A stretch of 64,000 nucleotides of DNA from Actinomadura citrea (GTDB lineage Bacteria; Actinomycetota; Actinomycetes; Streptosporangiales; Streptosporangiaceae): contig NZ_JACCBT010000001.1 of the NCBI RefSeq assembly GCF_013409045.1, forward strand, positions 5,022,001 to 5,086,000, read 5' to 3'. The position numbers were made by a program, and so were the translations under genes. Shown here one piece after another: positions 9,754-19,479 of the stretch. The stretch's first letter is position 1; every line of letters starts with the position of its first letter. The notes under the pieces are model-generated. The model was not told the DNA's origin, made no database searches, and saw only the letters and a list, made by a program, of their open reading frames with translations.

Positions 9754-11069
9754 GGCGGCTCCCGGTCGTGCCGCGGTTCCCGGTGGTGCTCGCCGCCCTC
9801 GCCCTCTCCGCGCTCGCGGTCGTCCCCGGCGCCGCCGCAGCCGACGAGCCGCCCCCGCACGCCTATCACCGGCTCGACCGGGTGGGCGCCGCGCTGGCCG
9901 AGGATCCGCTGTTCGTCGACCCGGACCTCGCGCAGGCGCTCGGCGCGCCCGACCGCGCCCGCCTCCGCGCCGCCGTCGCCGGGACGGCGAAGCGGCTCGG
10001 CGCGCCGGCGTACGTCGTGGTGATGCCGAACCCGAGCCAGTCGGAGTCACAGGGCCGCGACGACGCGTTCCTGTTCATGCTGCACGACCGCTCGCGCCGC
10101 GACGGCCTCTACGTGATGGCCGACTCGCACGGCCATCTGGAGTCCGAGGCGTTCAACGTGCCGCGCCGGGGCCGCTCCTCGCTGGACGATCTGGACGAGG
10201 AGGACGAGCCGGGCGCCGCGACGCCCGCCGACTCCGAGCGTCCGTTCGACGGGCTCGCCGACCGGATCGTCCGGAGGCTCGACCGCCACGCGGCGGCGCC
10301 CTCGGCGTCCCCCACCATGCCGCGGTTGTACTCGACTCCGGACCCGTTCGGGCAGGAGAACACGCTGAGGCCCGACGAACCGGAGATCACGGCGCCGCTG
10401 CTGACCGGCCTCCTGCTCGCCGGGCCCGCGGGGGCCGCGATCCTGTACTGGCTGGGCCTCGGTGTCCTGGCGCTGCGCCGGGGAGGGCGGCCGCGCTCCC
10501 CGAGCCGGCAGAGGGCCGGACGGCACGCCGAGGCGCGCACCAGGCCGAGCATGCACTGGCTGCGCCGGCACGGGGCCAAGGATCTGGAGGGGCTCCGCCG
10601 CCTGCTCACCACGGCCGGCGGCGAGCAGGGACGCGACTACGCCGTCTCGGCCTACGACGCCGCGCAGATCCTCTACGACGACGCCAAGGACGACGAGAGC
10701 AAGGCGGCCGACCTCGTCGGCGCGATCGTGCTGGCCCGCCAGGGGCGCATCGCCCTGACCCGGGACGTCGCGTCCCCGCCGTCCCCGTGCCTGGTGAACC
10801 CGCTGCACGGCGGCTCGGTCGTGCGCAGGCGCGTCCGGAAGCTGGAGAAGAAGCACGGCGGCGCCCTGCCGAGGCCGTGCCCGCTCTGCGCGAACTGCCG
10901 GGACCTCGACGAGCGGCAGGGACTCGACGAGCGGCGCCTCCTGCAGATCCCGGGTCCGGACGGCCACCGCCCCCACACCCTCGTCCCGGGCGTGTGGCGC
11001 GACACGGCGTGGGGCGCCCACGGCAAGACCTTCCTCCCCCGTGTGATGAGGTACCTCGGTGTTGACTGA
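9750..11069 (+). CDS. Secreted single-pass membrane protein with cytosolic Cys-cluster domain, paralog 2 of 3
   Basis: Unrecognised family, 439 residues. Signal sequence 1-31, outer domain 38-180 with the shared block (AEDPLFVDPDL, APAYVVVMP, RRDGLYVM), acidic linker (DDLDEEDEP), transmembrane region about 213-243, then a cytosolic domain (265-439). The inner domain contains NPLHGG (350-355) and CPLCANC (377-383), which looks like half or all of a metal-binding cluster. The stretch DLVGAIVLARQGRIAL (321-336) aligns with DLAGVLVLLDQGRDAL in the next protein, so the inner domains are homologous. Start ATG overlaps the previous stop (ATGA) and its 3' end overlaps the next gene by 11 nt, so the three are translationally coupled. 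Confidence 0.8.
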   Translation: MRRLPVVPRFPVVLAALALSALAVVPGAAAADEPPPHAYHRLDRVGAALAEDPLFVDPDLAQALGAPDRARLRAAVAGTAKRLGAPAYVVVMPNPSQSESQGRDDAFLFMLHDRSRRDGLYVMADSHGHLESEAFNVPRRGRSSLDDLDEEDEPGAATPADSERPFDGLADRIVRRLDRHAAAPSASPTMPRLYSTPDPFGQENTLRPDEPEITAPLLTGLLLAGPAGAAILYWLGLGVLALRRGGRPRSPSRQRAGRHAEARTRPSMHWLRRHGAKDLEGLRRLLTTAGGEQGRDYAVSAYDAAQILYDDAKDDESKAADLVGAIVLARQGRIALTRDVASPPSPCLVNPLHGGSVVRRRVRKLEKKHGGALPRPCPLCANCRDLDERQGLDERRLLQIPGPDGHRPHTLVPGVWRDTAWGAHGKTFLPRVMRYLGVD

Positions 11070-12273
11070 ACCGTCCCCCGGCGAACGGCTGGCCGCCGCC
11101 CTGCGCCGCTCCCCCGTCCACGTCGACCCGTCCCTGGCGTCGGCGCTTCCCGCGGCGGCCCGCCGCGCACTCATCGCCAAGCTCCGCAAGGCGCCCGCGC
11201 CGGTCTTCGTCGTGCTGGTCCCCATCGTCAAGGGCGGCACGTGGACGGACGCCGAGCAGCTCGCGACCGTCGTCCACGACCGCCTCGGCCGCGACGGGAT
11301 CTTCATCACCTTCGACGACGACTCCCAGGACCTGAGGGCCCGGGAGTGGGGCGGCGACCACCGGGCCGACCGCGCCGCCTGGGCGGTCACCCTGGACCGC
11401 GCCATGGACGACGCGCCGCTCGCCGCCCGCCTGTCCCGCGTCGCCGACCTGATCGTCTCCGGCACCGGCCAGCAGGAGTACGACCGGGTCTCCGCCGAGA
11501 TCGACAAGCGCTACAAGGCCCGCCACGGCGCGCCGTCGCCCGAGGGCGGCACGGGCGGGGGCGGGGGCGGGCTCGCGCTGCCCCTCGGCGCGGGCGCGGC
11601 GGGCGCGGCCGCGGCCGGAGTCGCCGGGTTCCTGCTGTGGCGGCGGCGCCGGATGGCCTCCGTCCGCCGCGAGGGCGAGGGCCTGCTGATGCCCCGCACG
11701 GTGTTCGCCACGGCGAACCGCGCCACCGAGGACCAGCTCCGCGAGCAGGCGTCCCGCGAGGTCATCGCGTTCGGGGAACTGCTGGACGACAGCACCGTCC
11801 CGACCTCCGGCGAACGGCCCCGCACCCTGGTGGCTCGCGCCCTGGACGCCTACCAGGCCGCGGGGAAGACCCTCGACGCGGCGCGGGGCGTCCCCGACCT
11901 GGCCGGCGTCCTGGTCCTGCTCGACCAGGGCCGCGACGCCCTCGCCTCCGCGCAGGCCGTCGCGAAGGGCAAGCCCGAGATCCCGCCCGTCCCGCTGTGC
12001 TTCTTCAACCCGCTCCACGGCGACGCGACCGGCGAGCTCGACTGGCGGCCCCTCGGCTCCCGCAGGCGCCTGAGCGTCCGGACCTGCCGCCCGTGCGCCC
12101 GCGCGGCCCGCGACAAGCGCACCCCCGAGGTCCTCACCGACCGCCGCGACGGCCGGGAGGTCCCCTACTACGAGGCCGACCCGTCCCGCAGCGTGTGGGC
12201 CGAGACCGGGTACGGCCAGCTCCGCGACGACCTCATCGAGCGCGTGCTGCGCGGCGACAACACTCCCCGCTGA
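11059..12273 (+). CDS. Membrane protein with Cys-cluster domain, paralog 3 of 3
   Basis: Unrecognised family, 404 residues, GTG start at 11059 inside the previous gene. The shared outer-type block starts almost at the N-terminus (ALRRSPVHVDPSL, APVFVVLVP, RLGRDGIFITF), with no signal sequence visible, followed by a Gly-rich linker (160-172), a transmembrane segment (173-194) ending in WRRRR, and a cytosolic domain with QGRDAL, FFNPLHGD (315-322) and CRPC (343-346). Topology would therefore need the N-terminal domain to be exported without a signal peptide, or to stay inside; this is unusual relative to its partners. An upstream start with signal peptide is not available, because the preceding frame has none before the overlap. 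Confidence 0.78.
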   Translation: MLTEPSPGERLAAALRRSPVHVDPSLASALPAAARRALIAKLRKAPAPVFVVLVPIVKGGTWTDAEQLATVVHDRLGRDGIFITFDDDSQDLRAREWGGDHRADRAAWAVTLDRAMDDAPLAARLSRVADLIVSGTGQQEYDRVSAEIDKRYKARHGAPSPEGGTGGGGGGLALPLGAGAAGAAAAGVAGFLLWRRRRMASVRREGEGLLMPRTVFATANRATEDQLREQASREVIAFGELLDDSTVPTSGERPRTLVARALDAYQAAGKTLDAARGVPDLAGVLVLLDQGRDALASAQAVAKGKPEIPPVPLCFFNPLHGDATGELDWRPLGSRRRLSVRTCRPCARAARDKRTPEVLTDRRDGREVPYYEADPSRSVWAETGYGQLRDDLIERVLRGDNTPR

Positions 12274-12336
12274 CCGCGCGCCCCCGAATGTTTACCGACC
12301 CTTCACCGGTGGCCGTCCGCCGGTAGGGGGCCCCAC

Positions 12337-14202
12337 GTGTGTTGTGGGACTGTGGCTCATCGATCTTGGGGAGGCGCCCGCGGCGCGGGGTGCGCCGCGC
12401 TCCTGCTGTCGCTGTCGTGCGGCTGCCACGGCGCCGCCCCGCCCGTCGTGCCGGTGACGGCCCGCGCCGCGGTGCGGGGCGTCTGCCTCGGCTACAACGG
12501 CCTGGACAGGGTGAACCCGGCGGCGCGGGTTCGCTCGGGCCGGTTCGCCACCCCGAGGGCGGCCCCCGTCCGCGTCGCCGCCGGGACGGACGTGGACTGG
12601 GGCCGCGACCCGTTCGGCGACCGCTCGTGGCAGCTCTGGTTCCACTCCCTCGAATGGCTCGGCGGCCTCATCAGGGAGTACGAGCGGACAGGAGACCGTG
12701 CCGCGCTCAGGACGGCCGCGGGCATCGCCCAGGACTGGCTCGCCGACAACACCCGGCCGGAACGGTTCTCCGAGCACCGGCGCGAGGCGATCGGCGAGGC
12801 CGCCAAGTTCCGCCTGGCCACCCTCGTCTGCCTGCGGAGGCACCTGGGAGGGCGGTGGCTGGACCAGGCCATCGCCGCTCACGCGCAGTGGCTGGCCCGT
12901 CCCGAGCACTACTCGGGCCCCTGGAACCACGGCGCCGACGAGTCGATGACGCTCATGACGGCGGGCTGCGGCATCGGCCGGGCGGACCTCGCCGCGCTCG
13001 GCCACCGGCGCCTGCTCGACGCGATCCTCGCCCCGCCCGGCGGTGCGCGGCCGGCCATCGACGACGAGGGCGCAGGCAACGAGCAGTCCACGCACTACGC
13101 CGTCTACGACCGGAACCGGTGGCGGCTCGCCTTCCGGGTGATGCGAGAGTGCGGCCGCACGGTCCCCGCCGAACTCGTCCGCCGGCACCGGCTGCTGGAC
13201 GAGTTCATCGCCTTCCAGACCACGCCCGCCGGAGACCTGCTCCAGATCGGCGAGTCGTACGCGTCCAGGGCCTCCGAGATCGATGACCCCGGAACGGGCC
13301 CGCTCAGGTACGCGGCGACGCAGGGCGCGAAAGGCGTCCCGCCGAAGGAGAGGGCCCGCGTCTACCGCGCCGGATACGTGGTGGGCAGGTCCGGTTGGGG
13401 ACGAGGGAACCGCTCGTTCACCGAGGAGATGTCCTACACGGCGCGCTTCGGCCCGGCCCGGTACGCGCACGGACAGAACGACCACATGGCGCTCACCTTC
13501 CATGCGCTCGGCCGGGACGTCCTCGTTCCGAGCGGCCACATCGGCTACAGCGAAACGACCTGGCGGAGGTGGCTGGCCTCGCCGGAGGCGCACAACACGC
13601 TCGTGGTGCGGGGCGTCCCGTTCCGGGAGAACGCCGCGACGGCCTTGGTCGCGCACGAGTTCCGGCGCGGCGCCGACACCTTCCGGTTCTCCGACACCGC
13701 CTTCGCCGGGACGACCCGCTCCCGCTCGGTGCTCGCCGCGTCCGATCCCGACGCCGTCGTCGTGCTGGACGAGGTGCGCTCCGCCGCCCCCCGTCCCGTC
13801 GAGCAGCTCTGGCACCTGCCCACGGCGTTCACCGCGGTCCGGGACGGCCTCAACGCCATCGCCACCGCAGGCCCCGTCCGCGTCCACTTCATCCGTTTCC
13901 CGCTCCCCGACACGACGAGCGGACCCACCAGGATCGTCCGGGGGGCGCTCACCCCGCCGCAGGGCTGGATCGCCCCCGCCCCCCGTCAAAGGCTCCCCGC
14001 CCCGGTCGTCTCCTTCACCGCACGCGGCGGAACCCCGCCGGCCCGCATCCTGACCCTGATCGCCCCCGTCCACGGCGACGACCGCCCAACAATCCGAACC
14101 CGCACGCTCCCGGACGGAACACTCCACGTGGAGGCAACTTTCCCCACCCACCACCTGACCTTCGAGGCCACCCCGGACGGCACCCTCCGTCGCCTCCCCT
14201 GA
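12337..14202 (+). CDS. Heparinase II/III-like polysaccharide lyase, probable lipoprotein
   Basis: 621 residues. The N-terminus has a hydrophobic run ending in Cys-containing LLLSLSCGC, consistent with a lipoprotein or secretion signal. An alpha/alpha toroid domain follows (about 90-330, with WNHGADESMTL near 200), then the beta-sheet domain typical of the heparinase II/III group (YAHGQNDHMALTFHALGRD near 370 and SGHIGYS, AHNTLVV). These enzymes cleave uronic-acid-containing polysaccharides by beta-elimination; the substrate here is unknown. GTG start at 12337 with AGGGGG seven bases upstream; nearby GTG at 12352 is an alternative. It lies 63 bp after the three-paralog operon on the same strand and may be its last gene. 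Confidence 0.82.
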   Translation: MCCGTVAHRSWGGARGAGCAALLLSLSCGCHGAAPPVVPVTARAAVRGVCLGYNGLDRVNPAARVRSGRFATPRAAPVRVAAGTDVDWGRDPFGDRSWQLWFHSLEWLGGLIREYERTGDRAALRTAAGIAQDWLADNTRPERFSEHRREAIGEAAKFRLATLVCLRRHLGGRWLDQAIAAHAQWLARPEHYSGPWNHGADESMTLMTAGCGIGRADLAALGHRRLLDAILAPPGGARPAIDDEGAGNEQSTHYAVYDRNRWRLAFRVMRECGRTVPAELVRRHRLLDEFIAFQTTPAGDLLQIGESYASRASEIDDPGTGPLRYAATQGAKGVPPKERARVYRAGYVVGRSGWGRGNRSFTEEMSYTARFGPARYAHGQNDHMALTFHALGRDVLVPSGHIGYSETTWRRWLASPEAHNTLVVRGVPFRENAATALVAHEFRRGADTFRFSDTAFAGTTRSRSVLAASDPDAVVVLDEVRSAAPRPVEQLWHLPTAFTAVRDGLNAIATAGPVRVHFIRFPLPDTTSGPTRIVRGALTPPQGWIAPAPRQRLPAPVVSFTARGGTPPARILTLIAPVHGDDRPTIRTRTLPDGTLHVEATFPTHHLTFEATPDGTLRRLP

Positions 14203-14386
14203 CCAAGCCAGCCCCTCACGCCCAGGAAGCACAACCAAGGCACGGGCGCCCTAGCGCCTGGAGGCCGCACGACCCGCCGAGCCGGGCGACCGCAGCGACA
14301 CCACGAACCCGCACGGGCACAAGAACCTCAGCCGTGGCGTGAGGATCGCCTGGCTCGTGACGGGGGGATGAGGGGCCCCCGACAAG
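14203..14386. other. Gap between the heparinase-like gene and whiA (convergent)
   Basis: 184 bp between convergent genes. Only a weak GGCGC/GCGCC hairpin near 14246-14260 was seen; no strong terminator, no gene. Relatively A-rich for this genome on the plus strand. Confidence 0.5.
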
Positions 14387-15367
14387 CTACTGCGCGAGCA
14401 TGTCGGCGGTGAGGTTGGCTTCGGTGCCGGGGATGCCCTGGTCGCCGGCGCGCTTGTCGGCCATGGCGAGGAGCCGGCGGATGCGGCCGGCGATGGCGTC
14501 CTTGGTGAGGGGCGGGTCGGCGAGCTGGCCGAGCTCCTCCAGGGACGCCTGCTTGTGCTCCAGGCGGAGGCGGCCGGCGTTGACGAGGTGCTCGGGGGCG
14601 TCGTCGCCGAGGATCTCCAGGGCGCGGGCGACGCGGGCGCCGGCGGCGACGGCGGCGCGGGCGGACCGGCGCAGGTTGGCGTCGTCGAAGTTGGCGAGGC
14701 GGTTGGCGGTGGCGCGGACCTCGCGGCGCATCCGGCGCTCCTCCCAGGCCAGGACGCTGTCGTGGGCGCCGAGCCGGGTGAGCAGGGCGCTGATCGCGTC
14801 GCCGTCGCGGACGACGACGCGGTCGACGCCGCGGACCTCGCGGGCCTTGGCGTGGATCTTCAGGCGGCGGGCGGCGCCGACGAGGGCCAGCGCGGCCTCG
14901 GGGCCGGGGCAGGTCACCTCCAGCGACATGGAGCGGCCGGGTTCGGTGAGGGAGCCGTGCGCGAGGAACGCGCCGCGCCAGGCCGACTCGGCGTCGCAGG
15001 CGGCGCCCGCGACGACGTGCCGGGGCAGTCCGCGGACGGGCCGGCCGTTGTTGTCGATGAGGCCGGTCTGCCGGGCGAGGGACTCGCCGTCCCGGAAGAC
15101 GCGCACGACGTAGCGGTTGCCCTTGCGCAGGCCGCTCGGCGCGAGCACGACGACCTCGGAGGTGTGCCCGAAGACCTCCGAGATGTCCTTGATCAGCCGC
15201 CGGGCCGCCACACCGGTGTCGATCTCGGCCTCGATCACGATGCGGCCGCTGACCAGGTGCAGGCCGCCCGCGAACCGCAGCAGCGTCGAGACCTCGGCCT
15301 TGCGGCAGCACGGCTTCAGCACCGTGAGCCTGCTCAGCTCGTCCTTGACCACACCGGTCATCGCCAT
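14387..15367 (-). CDS. whiA: Sporulation/cell-division regulator WhiA
   Basis: DNA-binding regulator of 326 residues that in Streptomyces acts with WhiB to switch on division genes during sporulation, and is conserved in most Gram-positives. The N-terminal half is the LAGLIDADG-like domain ([20 protein letters not shown], then [15 protein letters not shown]), the C-terminal half a helix-turn-helix domain ([25 protein letters not shown], about 275-305). Part of the conserved uvrC-rapZ-yvcK-whiA run, 61 bp after yvcK. Start at 15367 ([11 protein letters not shown]); MTG at 15361 is an equally good alternative. Confidence 0.97.
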   Translation of the reverse strand: MAMTGVVKDELSRLTVLKPCCRKAEVSTLLRFAGGLHLVSGRIVIEAEIDTGVAARRLIKDISEVFGHTSEVVVLAPSGLRKGNRYVVRVFRDGESLARQTGLIDNNGRPVRGLPRHVVAGAACDAESAWRGAFLAHGSLTEPGRSMSLEVTCPGPEAALALVGAARRLKIHAKAREVRGVDRVVVRDGDAISALLTRLGAHDSVLAWEERRMRREVRATANRLANFDDANLRRSARAAVAAGARVARALEILGDDAPEHLVNAGRLRLEHKQASLEELGQLADPPLTKDAIAGRIRRLLAMADKRAGDQGIPGTEANLTADMLAQ

Positions 15368-15428
15368 CTGATGAACCCTCCCCCTATCGGACTTCCAGCA
15401 GTCTGGCCGATCGCGGCCGCGCCGGTCG

Positions 15429-16397
15429 TCACTCGGTGAATATCTGTACGAAGGCTTGGGCCAGACGGGCGGGTTCGTGACGCGGTGATCCGTCGTCGGC
15501 GGCGACGTCGGCGAGCACGAGGCGTCCGCCGAGGTCCTGGACGGCCTTGTCGAGGGCGTCCGGGTCGTCCACCACCGCGCGGTCGGCGAGGACGACGTCC
15601 ACGCGCAGGTCGGGGGCGTGCGCCTGCAGCACCTCCAGGTGGGTCTGCGGCGAGAAGTCGTCGGTCTCGCCGGGCTGCTGCGCGAGGTTCAGCGCGACGA
15701 CGCGGCGGGCGCGGGCGGTGGTGAGGGCGCGGGCGAGCGCGGGCACCTTCAGGTGCGGCAGGACGCTGGTGAACCACGAGCCGGGGCCGAACACGATCCA
15801 GTCGGCGTCGTCGACGGCGGCGAGGGTCTCCGGGCAGGCGGGCGGGTCGGCCGGCACCAGCGACACGCCGAGCACGCTGCCGGGCGTCCTGGCGCACGCC
15901 ACCTGGCCCTTGACATGGGTGATCTCGTCGGGCCTGGCGGGGTCGGCGCCGCGGACCTCGGCGACGATGTCCATCGGGACGGCCGCCATCGGCAGCACGC
16001 GGCCGTGCGCGCCGAGCAGCCGGCCGACCCAGTCGAGCCCGGCGACGGTGGAGCCGGGCGAGGCGCCGTCCCCGCGGAGGAGCTCCCACAGCGCGACGAT
16101 GAGCAGGTTGCCGACGGCGTGGCCCTGCAGGTCGCCCTCGCTGCGGAAGCGGTGCTGGACGACGTCCCGCCAGGTCTGGCCCCATTCGTCGTCGCCGCAG
16201 AGGGCGGCGAGCGCCATCCGCAGGTCGCCGGGCGGCAGTACGCCGAGCTCGCGGCGCAGCCGCCCGCTGGAGCCGCCGTCGTCGGCGACGGTGACGATCG
16301 CGGTCAGCCGGTCGGTGACGCGGCGGAGCGCCGACAGCGACGCGTAGAGGCCGTGGCCCCCGCCGAGCGCGACGACCTTCGGGCCGAGGGGCTTCAC
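15429..16397 (-). CDS. yvcK: YvcK/CofD-family UDP-sugar-binding regulator
   Basis: 322-residue protein of the YvcK (gluconeogenesis factor) family, which binds UDP-GlcNAc and affects cell shape and carbon partitioning in Firmicutes and mycobacteria. The glycine-rich [13 protein letters not shown] at the N-terminus, [22 protein letters not shown] and the [14 protein letters not shown] segment are the family signatures. GTG start at 16397 is preceded by GAGGAG nine bases away; a longer frame upstream has no family similarity. It sits 52 bp after rapZ and before whiA, the standard order. Confidence 0.95.
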   Translation of the reverse strand: MKPLGPKVVALGGGHGLYASLSALRRVTDRLTAIVTVADDGGSSGRLRRELGVLPPGDLRMALAALCGDDEWGQTWRDVVQHRFRSEGDLQGHAVGNLLIVALWELLRGDGASPGSTVAGLDWVGRLLGAHGRVLPMAAVPMDIVAEVRGADPARPDEITHVKGQVACARTPGSVLGVSLVPADPPACPETLAAVDDADWIVFGPGSWFTSVLPHLKVPALARALTTARARRVVALNLAQQPGETDDFSPQTHLEVLQAHAPDLRVDVVLADRAVVDDPDALDKAVQDLGGRLVLADVAADDGSPRHEPARLAQAFVQIFTE

Positions 16398-16449
16398 CGT
16401 GCCGTTTCTCTCCTCGTCCGGGCCCCCCGCCGGGTCCCGGCGCGGGCCG

Positions 16450-17328
16450 TCATTCGCGGCCGAGGTCACGATGGGCGACCTGCACCTCGATGCCCTCGTC
16501 CCGCAGCCGGGCGGCAATCTGTTCCGCCATGGCAACACTACGGTGTTTTCCACCGGTACATCCCACGGCGAGCGTCACGTAGTGCTTGCCCTCACGTTCA
16601 TACCCGCCGGCGAGGAGCCGCAGCACCTCGGCGTAGGCGTCCAGGAACTCCTTGGCGCCGTGCTGCCCCAGGACGTAGTCGCGGACGGCGGGGTCGCGGC
16701 CCGTCATCGGCCGCAGCTCCGGCACCCAGTGCGGGTTCGGCAGGAACCGGCAGTCGACGACGAGGTCGGCGTCGACCGGAAGGCCGTACTTGTAGCCGAA
16801 GGACACGACGGTCGCGCGCAGGCTGGACTCGCCGCTGTCGTTGCCGAAGAAGCCGATGATCTTGTTGCGCAGCTCGTGCACGTTGAGGCCGCTGGTGTCG
16901 ATCACCAGGTCGGCCTCGGCGCGGACCTCGCGGACCAGCTCGCGCTCGCGGGCGATGCCGTCCACCAGGCGGCCGTCGCCCTGCAGCGGGTGGGGACGGC
17001 GGACGCTCTCGAACCGGCGCACGAGGTCGGCGTCGCCGGCCTCCAGGAACACCACGCGCGGGTGGACGCCGCGGGCCTCCAGCTCGGCGATCGAGGAGTG
17101 CAGGTCGTCGGTGAACGCGCGGCTGCGGACGTCCACGACGACGGCGATGCGCGGCACCGCGTCCTTCACCCGGCCGCCGAGGTCGGCCATCGTGGCCAGC
17201 AGCCCGGGCGGCAGGTTGTCGACCACGAACCAGTCGAGGTCCTCCAGCGACTTGGCCGCGGTGCTGCGGCCCGCCCCGGACATGCCGGTGACGATCACGA
17301 TGTCCGGAATCTTGGTATCGCTGGTCAT
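16450..17328 (-). CDS. rapZ: RNase adapter/nucleotide-binding protein RapZ (YvcJ)
   Basis: 292 residues. The N-terminal P-loop is [16 protein letters not shown] (residues 13-28), with a Walker-B-like [11 protein letters not shown]; the C-terminal half carries [23 protein letters not shown] and the [14 protein letters not shown] loop diagnostic of RapZ. In E. coli RapZ delivers a small RNA to RNase E; the role in actinobacteria is unsettled. The P-loop has Arg-Ser-Thr where most ATPases have Lys-Ser/Thr, the pattern GAGRST seen in many actinobacterial homologues. ATG overlaps the uvrC stop as ATGA, implying coupling. Confidence 0.95.
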   Translation of the reverse strand: MTSDTKIPDIVIVTGMSGAGRSTAAKSLEDLDWFVVDNLPPGLLATMADLGGRVKDAVPRIAVVVDVRSRAFTDDLHSSIAELEARGVHPRVVFLEAGDADLVRRFESVRRPHPLQGDGRLVDGIARERELVREVRAEADLVIDTSGLNVHELRNKIIGFFGNDSGESSLRATVVSFGYKYGLPVDADLVVDCRFLPNPHWVPELRPMTGRDPAVRDYVLGQHGAKEFLDAYAEVLRLLAGGYEREGKHYVTLAVGCTGGKHRSVAMAEQIAARLRDEGIEVQVAHRDLGRE

Positions 17329-19310
17329 GCGCTTCTCCCCCTGTGCTCCCCGTCGTCCCCGCCGGGATCCTCGCCGCCCGCCGGCGCGGCGCCGCCGTGC
17401 AGCGCCGCGACGATGCTCTCGGCGCTGCGCATGCCGATTCCCGGGACCTCGGCGACCTGCGCGGGCGTCGCGTCCTTCAGCCGCTTCAGCGACCCGAAGT
17501 GTTTCAGCAGCGCCGCGCGCCGCGCCGGGCCCAGACCAGGAACGTTATCGAGTTCGCTGACCGTCATGGACCTGGATCGCCGCTGCCGGTGGAAGGTGAT
17601 GGCGAACCGGTGCGCCTCGTCGCGGACCCGCTGGACGAGGAACATGCCCTCGCTGTTGCGCGGCAGGATGACCGGGTCGGCCTCGCCGGGGAGCCAGAGC
17701 TCCTCCAGCCGCTTGGCGATCCCGCACACCGCGATGTCGTCGACGCCGAGCTCGTCGAGGGCGCGCTGCGCGGCCGCGACCTGCGGGGGGCCTCCGTCGA
17801 CGAGGACCAGGTTGGGCGGGTAGGCGAACTTGCGCGGCCGGCCGGTCTCCGGGTCGATCGGCTGGTGCGCGCCCTCCTCCTCCGGGTCGCCGAGGGTGTC
17901 GAGCTCGCCGGTCTTCTCGCTCTCGGCCAGATAGCGCCGGAACCGGCGGGTGATGACCTCGTGGATGGAGCGGACGTCGTCCTGCCCCTCCACGGCCTTG
18001 ATGGTGAACCGGCGGTATTCGCTCTTGCGGGCCAGGCCGTCCTCGAACACGACCATGGACGCGACCACGTCGGTGCCCTGCAGGTTGGACACGTCGTAGC
18101 ACTCGATCCGCAGGGGCGCGTCGTCGAGCTCCAGGGCCTCCTGGAGCTCCTGCAGGGCGCGGCTGCGGGTGGTGAGGTCGGACGCGCGGCGCGTCTTGTG
18201 CTGCTTGAGCGCCTCGTGGGCGTTGCGCGCCACCGTCTCCAGCAGGGTCCGCTTGTCGCCGCGCTGCGGGACGCGCAGCCGGACGGGCCCGCCCCGCTGC
18301 TCCGACAGCAGCTCGGTCATGGCCTCCTCCTCCGGGGGCAGGGCCGGGACGAAGACCTCGCGGGGCACCGACTCGCTCTCGCCGTAGGTCTGGATGAGGA
18401 AGTGCTCGACCAGGTCGGCGGTGGTGACGTCCTCGACCTTGTCGACGACCCAGCCGCGCTGCCCGCGGATGCGGCCGCCGCGCACGTAGAACACCTGGAC
18501 GGCCGCCTCCAGCTCGTCCTCGGCGAAGGCGATCATGTCGCAGTCGGTGCGGTCGGGCAGCACGACCGCCTGCTTCTCCAGGGCGCGCTCCAGGGCGCGG
18601 ATGTCGTCGCGCAGCCGGGCGGCGCGCTCGTACTCCTGGGACGTGGCGGCCTCGCGCATGTCGCGTTCGAGGCGCTTGATGAACCGGGTGGTGTTGCCCG
18701 CCATGAAGTCGCAGAAGTCCTCGGCGAGCAGGCGGTGCTCGTCGGGCGAGACGCGGCCGACGCACGGCGCCGAGCACTTGCCGATGTAGCCGAGCAGGCA
18801 GGGCCGGTCGAGCTGGTGCTGCCGTTTGAACACGCCGGCGCTGCACGTCCGGACGGGGAACACGCGCAGCAGCAGGTCGACCGTCTCCCGGATCGCCCAC
18901 GCGTGGGAGTACGGCCCGAAATAGCGCACGCCCTTGCGCTTGGCGCCCCGCATCACCATCACCCTCGGGAACTCCTCGTTCAGGGTGACGGCGAGATAGG
19001 GGTAGGACTTGTCGTCGCGGTAGCGGACGTTGAACCTGGGATCGAACTCCTTGATCCAGGAGTACTCCAGCTGGAGGGCCTCGACCTCGGTGCCGACGAC
19101 CGTCCAGTCGACGCGCGCGGCCGTCTGCACCATCGTCTGGGTGCGGGGGTGCAGGGCGGAGAAGTCGGCGAAGTAGGAGCCCAGCCGCGAGCGCAGGTTC
19201 TTGGCCTTGCCCACGTAGATGACCCGGCCGTGCTCGTCGCGGAACCGGTACACCCCCGGGGATTCCGGGATGGAGCCGGGTGCGGGTCGGTAGGTCGCCG
19301 GATCTGCCAC
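17325..19310 (-). CDS. uvrC: Excinuclease ABC subunit C
   Basis: Dual-incision endonuclease of nucleotide excision repair, 661 residues from the GTG at 19310. N-terminal GIY-YIG domain ([23 protein letters not shown], residues 14-36), UvrB-binding UVR motif near residue 200 ([18 protein letters not shown]), RNase-H-like endonuclease domain ([14 protein letters not shown]), [10 protein letters not shown], and tandem helix-hairpin-helix at the C-terminus ([19 protein letters not shown]). A longer ATG start at 19421 would add an unconserved basic tail and is not favoured. The C-terminus ends in a Gly/Asp/His-rich tail and overlaps rapZ. Confidence 0.97.
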   Translation of the reverse strand: MADPATYRPAPGSIPESPGVYRFRDEHGRVIYVGKAKNLRSRLGSYFADFSALHPRTQTMVQTAARVDWTVVGTEVEALQLEYSWIKEFDPRFNVRYRDDKSYPYLAVTLNEEFPRVMVMRGAKRKGVRYFGPYSHAWAIRETVDLLLRVFPVRTCSAGVFKRQHQLDRPCLLGYIGKCSAPCVGRVSPDEHRLLAEDFCDFMAGNTTRFIKRLERDMREAATSQEYERAARLRDDIRALERALEKQAVVLPDRTDCDMIAFAEDELEAAVQVFYVRGGRIRGQRGWVVDKVEDVTTADLVEHFLIQTYGESESVPREVFVPALPPEEEAMTELLSEQRGGPVRLRVPQRGDKRTLLETVARNAHEALKQHKTRRASDLTTRSRALQELQEALELDDAPLRIECYDVSNLQGTDVVASMVVFEDGLARKSEYRRFTIKAVEGQDDVRSIHEVITRRFRRYLAESEKTGELDTLGDPEEEGAHQPIDPETGRPRKFAYPPNLVLVDGGPPQVAAAQRALDELGVDDIAVCGIAKRLEELWLPGEADPVILPRNSEGMFLVQRVRDEAHRFAITFHRQRRSRSMTVSELDNVPGLGPARRAALLKHFGSLKRLKDATPAQVAEVPGIGMRSAESIVAALHGGAAPAGGEDPGGDDGEHRGRSA

Positions 19311-19479
19311 GCTCGAAAGCCTAATGGGCGGCACCGACACGCCGTGCCCCCGCGCGGCCGGCGGCGCCGCGCGGCCCCCAAGGTGACGTAGATCTCTCCC
19401 TACCGCCCGGATGTTCGCCAATCCTCCGGAAAGGGAGGGTCAAACGGTTCCTCGGATCCGGAAGGGGGTCATCGCACAC

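Noticed and set aside
9003-11069. 688-residue frame that would fuse the first two paralogs
   Set aside because: Its first third is out of frame with the signal-peptide protein at 9001; the real second gene begins with its own signal sequence at 9750.
19345-19375. GC-rich repeat CCGCGCGG twice upstream of uvrC
   Set aside because: Each copy is self-palindromic, so apparent hairpins are compositional; no function supported.
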